From Streptomyces sp. NBC_00273 (GTDB lineage: Bacteria > Actinomycetota > Actinomycetes > Streptomycetales > Streptomycetaceae), in contig NZ_CP108067.1 in assembly GCF_036178145.1 (NCBI RefSeq), positions 2,604,001 to 2,668,000 on the forward strand: a DNA stretch of 64,000 nucleotides, read 5' to 3'. The notes under the pieces were generated by a model. The model saw only the letters and a program-made list of their open reading frames with translations, searched no databases and was not told where the DNA came from. Made by a program: the position numbers and the translations under genes. Shown here one piece after another: positions 28,257-36,406 of the stretch (the stretch's first letter is position 1; every line of letters starts with the position of its first letter).

Positions 28257-28550
28257 TCAGCCACGCAACCAAGCGGTCAGAGTTTCGACAGCGAGGCCAG
28301 CATCGTCCACCTCAACCCTCGAGATGTCGGATTCTAGCAGAAATGGCAGTTGGCCATTTTCGTGCGAATCCAGTTGCATTTCCGCGCCACCTTCACGGGA
28401 AATGAACCACACGTTATCGTCATCGGCCGGCCAAGTAACTGACAGCCGCTCGACTCGAAGGTCAGTGAAAATCCCCCTCAGAGCATCAAACACCTCATCC
28501 AGCGGACCTCCAGTAACATCAGACGGCCCCCACGAGATGTTTGCAGGCAT
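28257..28550 (-). CDS. Small acidic protein, probable immunity protein of the Rhs toxin
   Basis: 97 residues from the ATG at 28550, which has GGAGAGG about 11 nt upstream; an ATG at 28592 overlapping the toxin stop is the alternative. The protein is strongly acidic with no signal or membrane span (VFDALRGIFTDLRVERLSVTWPADDDNVWF, ESDISRVEVDDAGLAVETLTAWLRG). The position directly behind a Hint-plus-tip polymorphic toxin, on the same strand, with a terminator right after it, is the classic immunity location. Hand counts give 47-57% GC over 28321-28560, far below the neighbours. I do not recognise the Imm family. Confidence 0.7.
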   Translation of the reverse strand: MPANISWGPSDVTGGPLDEVFDALRGIFTDLRVERLSVTWPADDDNVWFISREGGAEMQLDSHENGQLPFLLESDISRVEVDDAGLAVETLTAWLRG

Positions 28551-28585
28551 CGAATTCACATCCTCTCCACTGGGGAATCTTCCGA

Positions 28586-31500
28586 TCAGCATCGCGGAAT
28601 TCCGAGTGCATCAGGAGCCAATCGACTGGTCTTCGGCACAGGGTTGGACTCAAGTTCACCGAATGGATCACCGCTCCCGAGTGTCACATTCACGTGGTTG
28701 TAGTTGAGTGGCGACCCTTCGCCTCTAATTGGCTCGGGTGCATAGTCCACAGTGCCACCAGCTGCGCGAATTTCCCCGGCCGTTGTTGCGCGAAGTTTGC
28801 CATGTGGAACGCCGGCACCCGCCTCAGCAACCGAGGTACCCATTGCGCCGGAGAAGCCTTCGCCAGCACCGGGCATCGGCCTCTCACCCCCGCGAACGAT
28901 GACGAAGTCGTCCGGCACCTGCCAGCCATTTTCATTGTGCACCAAGACCGGCGTCGACTCGGCAAGAACATAGTAGGTGTGCAGGTCGGAGACCGTCAGA
29001 TTGTACGTTGCCTGGTCCGCACGGTAGGAACGGGTTCGCGCGATGGAGACCCCTCGCCCGTCGTCCGTGCGCAGGGTCATGCCTGCCTTGAGGTCACCCG
29101 CTTCAACCCAGGCATCTGCCGACATCGACCAGAACAGGTGGTGTGCCGTTGTCGTGATGACGGGTTCGGCTTCTCCGGCTCCGATCGTCAGGTCGACGTA
29201 TTCCTTGTCGTCCTTCGTCAGGATCTCGGCGGTGACCGTTTTCGGCGTGGTCTCTCCCGTCACCGGGTCCGTGGCTAGAACCTTTTCGCCGACTTCGACG
29301 TCGTCGATCTCCTTGGTGGTGCCGTCAGCCATCAGGACGAGCGTGTCTTCGGTGAAGCTGTTGTGGCGCAGACAGGCGATGGCCACATCGACGGCGTCGT
29401 GCACCACCGCTCCGGTGACCGCCCTGCCCGCCGTTGCCGCTTTCGCGGCCCTGCCGATGACACTTCCGGCGATCGTGATCGTCACGTCCACCGCGGCCAT
29501 TCCGCAGTTCTTGTTCCAGCCCGGGTCCTTGATGCACTCCCAGGTGCTTCGGATCCCCAGTGCTTCCATCCAGTCGCCACTGGGACTAGTCAGCTTGATC
29601 CTGTTCGCCGTGTCGCAGAAGTCTTGCCTGTCTCTGGCGCCGGTTGATGAGCAGTATCCGTTCGCCCAGCGCCTCAGGTTCTCCTGGTAGGTCCGGGTGG
29701 GCCAGTAGCCCTGCTTGAGGAGTTCCTCCTCGGTGGGAAGGGTCTTTCCTGCGAGGACGAGCTTGACGGTGCTCTTGGTACCGCTCTTGGCGTCGCCCTT
29801 CGCGCTGCCTTTGGAGCCAACGCCGCCCGAGACCCGCTGCCGTTCCACCTCCGGGTCGTTCTCCTCCTTGTAGTCCCCGTAGGTGCCGTTGGTGCCTGCG
29901 CAGTAGTTCGGGAAGCAGCTTTCGAGCCCGGTGGGGTCCATCTGGTTGACCGGGTCGCCGTTCGCGTACACGTACCCGTTCATCTGCATCGGGTTGGTGA
30001 TGTCGATGACCGGGTCGACGCTGATGAACCGGCCGTTCGCGGGTTCGTACTCGCGGGCGCCGATGTGCGTGAGACGGGTGGCGCTGTCGTCCGTGCCCGT
30101 CCCCAGGAAGTCGCGCTGGCCCGCCCAGTTCCCGACCTGGGCGCCCCGGGGGTTGCCGTAGGGGTCGGCCTTGCGGTGGGTGACCTTCTGGCCCGCGGCC
30201 TGTTCCACCATGGTGGTGGCGGTCCCCTGGCGGTCGCTCAACAGGACGGTCAGGGCGTGGCCCGTGGTCTTGCCCTTGGTCTGGCGGACGGTGGTAGTGG
30301 CTCCGACGCCGGTGTAATAGCGGACGGCATCGACGGCCTGGCCGGCCAGGTTGACCGTGACCTCGGCCTCACCGAGGTACAGCGTGCGACTGCTCCCGGT
30401 CTCCTGGATGAGCCGGTTTCCGGAGGCATCGTAGATGTACGAACTACCGCTGCCGCCGAAGACCCACTGCTGCGCGGCGGACCCGGCGACGCACGTGTAG
30501 ATGTGGAGGTCGTTGCCGTCGGCGGCATCGTCGTTGGGGACGGTGACGCACTGGCCCGTGGCCTGGTTGTAGAGGGTCTTGTCGGGCCTGGAGGTGAACT
30601 TCTGTTCGTTGCTGCCGTCGCAGGTGTAGAGGCGGGCCCTGCTGTCCTTGGCGGTGAGGCACTTGCCGAGGGCCTTGACGGTGTCGCCGCCGAGGGTCCA
30701 CTTCTGCGCCTTGGACTCGTTGCACGACATCACCTGGGCGGGCGTGCCGTCCGCGGAGTTGCCGCCGTCGACGTCGAGGCACTTGCCGGCCAGACCGGTG
30801 ACGGTGACGGCGCCGATGCCCGGGCTGCTGGCGGAGGCGAGCTTGTTGCGCCGGTCCCAGTTGAGGATCTGGGTGTCGCCGTCGATGGTCCGCCGGGTCG
30901 TGTTGCCGGCGCTGTCGTAGCCGTACGTGGAGAGCGACGTGACCGTCGAGTTCTGGGACTTGGTGGTCTGCTTGGCCTCGGTGAGTGCGTGCGGATGGGT
31001 CTTGACCGGCGGCAGCCCGCCGTTGCCCGTCACCTGGACGCCGTACGCGTAGGTCGTGGTGTCGTCCAGTGCCGCATTCGTGAGGTCGCGGTTGATGAGT
31101 TTGGTCCGGTTGCCTATGGCATCGAACTCGTACTCCTGCCAGTAGCCGTCGCCGTCGGGGCCGGGGGTGACGTCACTCAGGCTGGGGCCGGTGCAGTTCT
31201 CGGTCTTGCCGGTCCACGCCTTGGTGAGCTGCCCCAGCGTGTTGTACGTGTAGCACTGGCGGTCGACGCGGCCACCGGACTGACGATCCGTCACCGAAGT
31301 GATCTTGCCGCTGGTGTCGTACTTGTAGGAGCGGGCGTTGATCCGGTTGGGTCCGGTCGTCTCCCGGTCCGCGCTGGTGTCGGTGACACGACCGGTGGTC
31401 GGATCGTAGAAGCTGGTGGTCCACACCCGGTGCGGTGCCTTGCCGGATGCCGTGCGCAGTACCTCGCCGAACGGGCTGAAGACCGTCTCCGCGGTGTACC

Positions 31501-34500
31501 AGGAGAGGCCCGACATCGTGGTCGGCGCGCCCTCCTCGTTGTAGCGGGTGATCAGCTTCTCGGCGGCGAGGCCGCCCGGGGTGGCCGGGACCGTGGTGGA
31601 CTGGACCTTGCCGGTGGAGGTGTAGGTGGTGGTGTAGGCGTACGTGCCGGCCAGGCCCTTGGTGGCTGCGCCGTCCGGGATGGTGAGGGTGGTGCCGGTC
31701 GGCCGGTATTCGGAGTCGTAGCCGGTGACCTTGCTGGTCACCGTGACGTCACCGGTGCGGCGGGTCGACGCGACCGGTTGGCCCTTGGCACCCGGCAGCG
31801 TGTCGTAGGACCAGGTGGCGACCGGAGTGCCGTTCGGGGCGTCCTCCACCTCGGCGGTCTTGCGGTTCAGCTTGTCGTAGTTGGTGAAGGTCTTCTGCCC
31901 GGCCGCGTTCTCGGACCAGACCTGCTGGTCGAGGTTGTTGTAGCCGAAGGAGGAGATTCCCAGGTCGGGGTCGCTCGTACCGATCAGGCGGCCTCGGGCG
32001 TCGTACGAGTACGTCCAGTCGTTGCCGGCCGCGTCGGTCACCTTGGCCAGCTTGCCCCGGACGTCGTACGCGTACTTGGTGTCGGTCCAGGTAGTCAGGT
32101 CGGCGGCTGCGAACTTCTGGACCAGCGTCGTGCGGTTCAGCGCGTCGGTCCAGGTCCTGGTCGCCTCGCTGCCCGGCAGCGGGGCCGTTCCGTCGGCCGA
32201 CATCGCGCTGCGCTGAACGGTCCAGTTCCCGCCGTAGGTGACGACGGCGGAGTGGTGCGGAGTGCCCTCGTGGAGAGTGGTGGAGCGGACCGCCCGGCCG
32301 AGGCCGTCGTAGGCGGTCGCGGTGGCGTTCGGGACGTGGAAGACCGTCTCCGGGACGAAGATCTTCTTGTCCGGTTCCCCTTCTGCGTAGTAGGCGTTGT
32401 CGGTCTGTCGCACGGCACCGCTGGCGTTGTAGAGGGTGTCGGTGATCAGACGGCCGCCGCCCAGCGCCTCCTTCTGGGTCTGGCGCGTGCGCAGGAGGCC
32501 GTCGTAGACGGTGACCGTGTTCTCGTAGGTGCCGTTGTCCCGCAGAGCGCCACTGACCACGGTCGGCGGCATGTCGACGGATATGTCGTACGAGAAAACG
32601 AAGGCCGCCTTGTCCGTACCCTGCTTCCGGGAGGGAGTCCACACTCCGGTGGTGCGGCCCAGTGCGTCGTAGGCCATGCTCGCCTTGCGGCCATTGGCGT
32701 CGGTGGATTCCAGCACGCTGCCACGGCCGGGATCGGACTTCGCCGTCACGGTGTGGCCCAGGGCGTTGGTGATCGTGGTGGAGAAGACGGGGCCCGTGGG
32801 AGGGCTGACGGTCGTGGACGTCGGATTGCCGGCCGCGTCGTAGGCCTTGATGGGGCGCCCCAGGGCGTCGTACTCGGTACGGGCCGTGGTGACCCATCCG
32901 GTGCCGGCGCCGTCGAGGGTGTCGACCTGAACCGGCAGCCCCTTCACGGGGGCGGTACCGAATGCGTTCAGGGCGTCGTAGGAGGTGCGGGTGTCCGTGA
33001 GGACCTGCCCGGTGGCCGCCTTGCTGCAGTCACCGGCCGTGCTGCGTACCCTCTGGGCGAGTCCGATGATGTGCTTCGTCGTGTTGTGCACGTAGGTGGT
33101 GGTGATGCAGTTCTGCTCCGAGGACGTCCACCCCGTGCCGTTCGACGTCAGCACTTCGGCCTGCGCCGTCTTGGGCAGACCGTAGGCCCCCTCGTCGAAC
33201 GTGTTCTGGGTACGGACCATACGGGTCCCGCCCTCGATCGACTGGAACGCATCGGAACGGGCCGTGCCGGTACGGAAGGCCTCCAGGTCAGTGGTGCCAC
33301 GCCGCGGACGATTCGCCGTCCGCTGGCTCCAGGGCCAATTGATCACGCGCGAGGAGACGTTGCCGCCCGCCTTCGTATAGCTGATCGTTTCCGCTACTTG
33401 TCCTTGCAGTTGGAGAAGGTCCTCCCCCAGGTCCTCGGCATTGGTGGAGTCCTTGACCCTGACCTTGGCGCGACCACCGTCTCCGGACATGCCGCGGAAA
33501 TAGCGCGTGCGCGTCTGGGACTGCTCCGTGGCGTCGGGCTTGCCCGCGTTGGCGGTGACGCCCTTGGTCGTCACGACCGATGCGTACCCCCTCCACTGGC
33601 TGTAGGTGCGCAGTTCGGGCTTGGTGAACTCGTCGGTGTCCTTGCCCCAGGCCGCGTCACCTTCGTACGTGTAACTGGTGGTGACGTCGGGCTGGCGGGC
33701 GACGCGGTCCTTCTCGACGACCTTCTCGACGACGTATTTGTTGAACCACTCCAGCGGCGGCTTCTCCAGCTCGGTGTCCGGGGACCAGTGGACGGGGAAG
33801 CAACGGGTGGTGTTGGCCTCCGGCTTGGGGTGAGTCGTACCCACCGCACAGGGAGCCGAGTAGTCGACGTACGTCTCGCCACCGGTCTCGTTGCGGATTG
33901 TCTCCACGCGGAGGCGGTCGTAGTCGGGCGTCGCGTCGCCGGCGCTCTTCGCGACGCGGTTCGGCATGTCCTGGACGTTGGCCAGGAAGGACACCGGCGG
34001 CAGCGGGATCCCGATCAGGTTGTCACCGCTGTCCTTCGCGGTGCCGTATCCGGTGCGGGTGATGGACTCCAGCCACAGCGGGGGGTGCGTGTCGGTGCGC
34101 TGCTTCGGGAACGACTGGGTCAGCGACCAGTGGTCGACCTTGGAGAGGGCCGTGGAGCCTTCGGTGCGCTGGCCGTAGGTGGTGACACCGGTCAGACGCT
34201 TTCGCGACCAGAACGTCGGCGAGGCGACGTGGCAGTTCTCCGCGTCCATCTTGCAGTGAAGGGTGGACGGGGTGTCCCACCAGGGCTGCTTGTCACCGTA
34301 GTTCTTCGAATCGAACTGGGCGTTGCCGCACTTGACGCCGCCCTCCTCGATGCACCGCTCCGCGAGCGTGAACTCGACGCGGCCTGCCGGAGCTCCGGCG
34401 AGGTTGTCCGCGCGCAGCCCGTAGAGGATCCGGGTGGGGTAGCCGCCTCGGGTGTAGCCGACTTCAGCGGCGTTCTTCTCCTTGAACTTCGCGTTCTTGG

Positions 34501-36049
34501 CGTAGCGGTTCTGCTCCGGCTGCCAGTCGATGACCATGGCGTTGCCGTGGACGTCCTCGACGTAGTCGAGGTTCCAGCGCCAGGCCTGGCGGCAGGACGA
34601 GTTGGCGTACGCCGCCTGGTGGCAGGGTTCGCCGGGGTGGTTGCCGAAGACGGGGACGGTGAAGACCGAGTCGGTGACGGTCAGCGGCGAAGCTCCGTCG
34701 CCGTGGGTGCCGACGTTGTGGCGTCCGAAGTGGTACCGCGTGCCGTCGCGGGTGGTGACGACCCAGTACTCGCCGTCCTTCGCGCCATTGGCGCTGCCCG
34801 ACATCCGCTCGATCTTCGAACCGTCATCGGCGGCCGGAACCAGCTGCCCCGATGCGGCGTCGCGGACCAGCTCGGTGGTGGAGCCGCCGAGCGACATCAC
34901 CAGATTGTCGCCGGCCCAGCACAGGTCGCCCTTCTTCTTGTCCGTGCTGTTGTCGTTGTTCGGTGCACCCCCTGTCGCATCGCGGTCCTCCGAGCAGGCC
35001 CGGTAGCGGCGTTCGATGTAGCCGGGCTCGTAGCTCCAGCCGTCACCGATCCACGAACCCTGCCCGTTGGCCACGGACGTCTTGCCGTCCACGGCCTGCG
35101 AGGAGTAGGAGAAGGCGATCTTCGGCTCGGGTCCGGCCGGGTTCGGGGGCACAGTCAGCGGATACGTCCAGGAGAACCCGCCGCCGCTTCCTCCCGCCGA
35201 CCAACTGCCCGAGGGGGAGAGCGGGGTGGCCTTGTAGGTGCCGCCCGCACCCGAGCCCCCGTCGGAAGCGGCCAGGACCATCGCACCGCCGCCACCGGAC
35301 ATGGTGCGCAGGCCCTGCCCGGGCACGGCGACCGGGTCGACGGTTGCCCGGACGGTCCCGGCGTGGGGGTCGTTGGTGCTCGGGACGTCCACGGCGGCGG
35401 AGCACTCGGGACGCTCGGGCGTGGTCAGGAAGCACTCGGGGAGTTGCTTGAGCTCCAGGCGAGTGGCCCATTCGGTGCCGTAGAGGTCCTCGAACTTCTT
35501 GTAGTCGAGCTGCACGTCGACCGGGGTCGAGCTGCCGGCCGGAGGTGTGACCTTGATGATCGCGCCGTCGACGCCGGCCGACTCGGTGGCGGTCCGCGCC
35601 TCGACGGCCACCACCCAGGTTCCGGACGGGGCCGGCGGCGTCGGATTCCTTTCGGTCGGCGAGGCCTTGCCGATGCTGATGGGCAGCCCGCCCGCCTGGA
35701 CCAGCTGCGCCCCGCTCTCCGGATTCAGCGCCACGGGTTCCGAGCCGGCCGCCGGGGGAGTCACCCTGGAGGGCTCGTACCCCGGGGGCGGCGCCGCGGC
35801 GGCACCGTCCCAGCCCTGCAGTTTCGCTGCCGCGACCTTGTCGAGCTTGGCCTTGATGTCCTGCTGGAGGCCAGGCAGGTCGACGCCGCTGCGGTTTCCC
35901 GGTGACGCCGCCCAGGCTTCGGCAGGCAGAAGAGTTGCGACCAGCGTCACGGACAGCGTGACGCCGATGCGCCCGGCGAGGCGCGCGCGCCAGGCGCGGG
36001 CCTTTCTGTTTCCGGGCAGGCTGGAATTGTTCGCCGAAATCGGCGACAT
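28586..36049 (-). CDS. Secreted Rhs/YD-repeat polymorphic toxin with lectin insert and Hint domain
   Basis: 2,487 residues from the ATG at 36049 (GGGGGGG upstream). Order: Sec signal peptide (1-47, basic then hydrophobic, ending AEAWA); an SpvB/TcdB-like beta region (from about 280: GGGFSWTYPLTVPPNPAGP, FSYSSQAVDGKT); many YD repeats (YDALGRPIKAYDAAGN type, about 1000-2000); a ricin-type beta-trefoil insert at about 1750-1868 (GKCLDVDGGNSADGTPAQVMSCN); the Rhs core end REYEPANGRFISVDPV to about 2038; a PT-Hint autoprocessing domain at about 2226-2369 (NSFTEDTLVLMADGTTKEID to STPVLVHN); and a 118-residue tip with VIVRGGERP, VPHGKLRATTAGEIRAAGG and NYNHVNVTLG. The tip is presumably the toxin; I cannot name its fold. 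No type VI secretion genes are present, so Sec export is inferred. Confidence 0.92.
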   Translation of the reverse strand: MSPISANNSSLPGNRKARAWRARLAGRIGVTLSVTLVATLLPAEAWAASPGNRSGVDLPGLQQDIKAKLDKVAAAKLQGWDGAAAAPPPGYEPSRVTPPAAGSEPVALNPESGAQLVQAGGLPISIGKASPTERNPTPPAPSGTWVVAVEARTATESAGVDGAIIKVTPPAGSSTPVDVQLDYKKFEDLYGTEWATRLELKQLPECFLTTPERPECSAAVDVPSTNDPHAGTVRATVDPVAVPGQGLRTMSGGGGAMVLAASDGGSGAGGTYKATPLSPSGSWSAGGSGGGFSWTYPLTVPPNPAGPEPKIAFSYSSQAVDGKTSVANGQGSWIGDGWSYEPGYIERRYRACSEDRDATGGAPNNDNSTDKKKGDLCWAGDNLVMSLGGSTTELVRDAASGQLVPAADDGSKIERMSGSANGAKDGEYWVVTTRDGTRYHFGRHNVGTHGDGASPLTVTDSVFTVPVFGNHPGEPCHQAAYANSSCRQAWRWNLDYVEDVHGNAMVIDWQPEQNRYAKNAKFKEKNAAEVGYTRGGYPTRILYGLRADNLAGAPAGRVEFTLAERCIEEGGVKCGNAQFDSKNYGDKQPWWDTPSTLHCKMDAENCHVASPTFWSRKRLTGVTTYGQRTEGSTALSKVDHWSLTQSFPKQRTDTHPPLWLESITRTGYGTAKDSGDNLIGIPLPPVSFLANVQDMPNRVAKSAGDATPDYDRLRVETIRNETGGETYVDYSAPCAVGTTHPKPEANTTRCFPVHWSPDTELEKPPLEWFNKYVVEKVVEKDRVARQPDVTTSYTYEGDAAWGKDTDEFTKPELRTYSQWRGYASVVTTKGVTANAGKPDATEQSQTRTRYFRGMSGDGGRAKVRVKDSTNAEDLGEDLLQLQGQVAETISYTKAGGNVSSRVINWPWSQRTANRPRRGTTDLEAFRTGTARSDAFQSIEGGTRMVRTQNTFDEGAYGLPKTAQAEVLTSNGTGWTSSEQNCITTTYVHNTTKHIIGLAQRVRSTAGDCSKAATGQVLTDTRTSYDALNAFGTAPVKGLPVQVDTLDGAGTGWVTTARTEYDALGRPIKAYDAAGNPTSTTVSPPTGPVFSTTITNALGHTVTAKSDPGRGSVLESTDANGRKASMAYDALGRTTGVWTPSRKQGTDKAAFVFSYDISVDMPPTVVSGALRDNGTYENTVTVYDGLLRTRQTQKEALGGGRLITDTLYNASGAVRQTDNAYYAEGEPDKKIFVPETVFHVPNATATAYDGLGRAVRSTTLHEGTPHHSAVVTYGGNWTVQRSAMSADGTAPLPGSEATRTWTDALNRTTLVQKFAAADLTTWTDTKYAYDVRGKLAKVTDAAGNDWTYSYDARGRLIGTSDPDLGISSFGYNNLDQQVWSENAAGQKTFTNYDKLNRKTAEVEDAPNGTPVATWSYDTLPGAKGQPVASTRRTGDVTVTSKVTGYDSEYRPTGTTLTIPDGAATKGLAGTYAYTTTYTSTGKVQSTTVPATPGGLAAEKLITRYNEEGAPTTMSGLSWYTAETVFSPFGEVLRTASGKAPHRVWTTSFYDPTTGRVTDTSADRETTGPNRINARSYKYDTSGKITSVTDRQSGGRVDRQCYTYNTLGQLTKAWTGKTENCTGPSLSDVTPGPDGDGYWQEYEFDAIGNRTKLINRDLTNAALDDTTTYAYGVQVTGNGGLPPVKTHPHALTEAKQTTKSQNSTVTSLSTYGYDSAGNTTRRTIDGDTQILNWDRRNKLASASSPGIGAVTVTGLAGKCLDVDGGNSADGTPAQVMSCNESKAQKWTLGGDTVKALGKCLTAKDSRARLYTCDGSNEQKFTSRPDKTLYNQATGQCVTVPNDDAADGNDLHIYTCVAGSAAQQWVFGGSGSSYIYDASGNRLIQETGSSRTLYLGEAEVTVNLAGQAVDAVRYYTGVGATTTVRQTKGKTTGHALTVLLSDRQGTATTMVEQAAGQKVTHRKADPYGNPRGAQVGNWAGQRDFLGTGTDDSATRLTHIGAREYEPANGRFISVDPVIDITNPMQMNGYVYANGDPVNQMDPTGLESCFPNYCAGTNGTYGDYKEENDPEVERQRVSGGVGSKGSAKGDAKSGTKSTVKLVLAGKTLPTEEELLKQGYWPTRTYQENLRRWANGYCSSTGARDRQDFCDTANRIKLTSPSGDWMEALGIRSTWECIKDPGWNKNCGMAAVDVTITIAGSVIGRAAKAATAGRAVTGAVVHDAVDVAIACLRHNSFTEDTLVLMADGTTKEIDDVEVGEKVLATDPVTGETTPKTVTAEILTKDDKEYVDLTIGAGEAEPVITTTAHHLFWSMSADAWVEAGDLKAGMTLRTDDGRGVSIARTRSYRADQATYNLTVSDLHTYYVLAESTPVLVHNENGWQVPDDFVIVRGGERPMPGAGEGFSGAMGTSVAEAGAGVPHGKLRATTAGEIRAAGGTVDYAPEPIRGEGSPLNYNHVNVTLGSGDPFGELESNPVPKTSRLAPDALGIPRC

Positions 36050-36406
36050 GTGGACCCCCCCACGCACTGCCGCCACGGCCATGGCGCGCGGCCGGCAGAA
36101 GACTGATAAATAGCCCGCTGATTCTGTGGCCGTCAATCCAGAAAATCTACGGCCTTGATCGCCAGTGTGGCCTTAATCACTTCGCACCCTGCACAGGGCG
36201 GGGCAATCCATGCAAATCGACGGTAAATGGCGGGCGTAAAGCCGAATGCGAGGGGTGACGATGTTCGAGGAATGGTTCATGCTCGGCGCGCGCCTCCTGT
36301 GCGCGAATGGCTGCGGGGGCGGACATCGCACTTTCGGTCGATGGCCGAAAGTCATTGTGTACCGAGGGCTGCGAAATTGGGCGCCCGAGGGGGGAGAAGA
36401 AGAACC
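36050..36406. promoter_or_regulatory. Shared divergent promoter region of the Rhs toxin and its FG-GAP neighbour
   Basis: A 357-bp gap between two divergent large genes holds no convincing gene. It is clearly AT-richer than the flanks (for example around 36090-36250 with TGATAAATAG, CTTAATCACTT and GGTAAATGG). No clear -35/-10 pair or palindrome could be assigned by eye. Purine-rich ribosome sites lie at both edges (GGGGGGG before 36049, GGGGGGAGAAG before 36407). Confidence 0.5.

Noticed and set aside
30065..35905. An uninterrupted plus-strand frame of more than 1,900 codons opposite the Rhs gene
   Set aside because: It is the antisense of the YD-repeat gene; the absence of stops follows from very high GC at third positions. 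The product is Val/Gly/Arg-rich with no recognisable domain, while the minus frame has clear domains.
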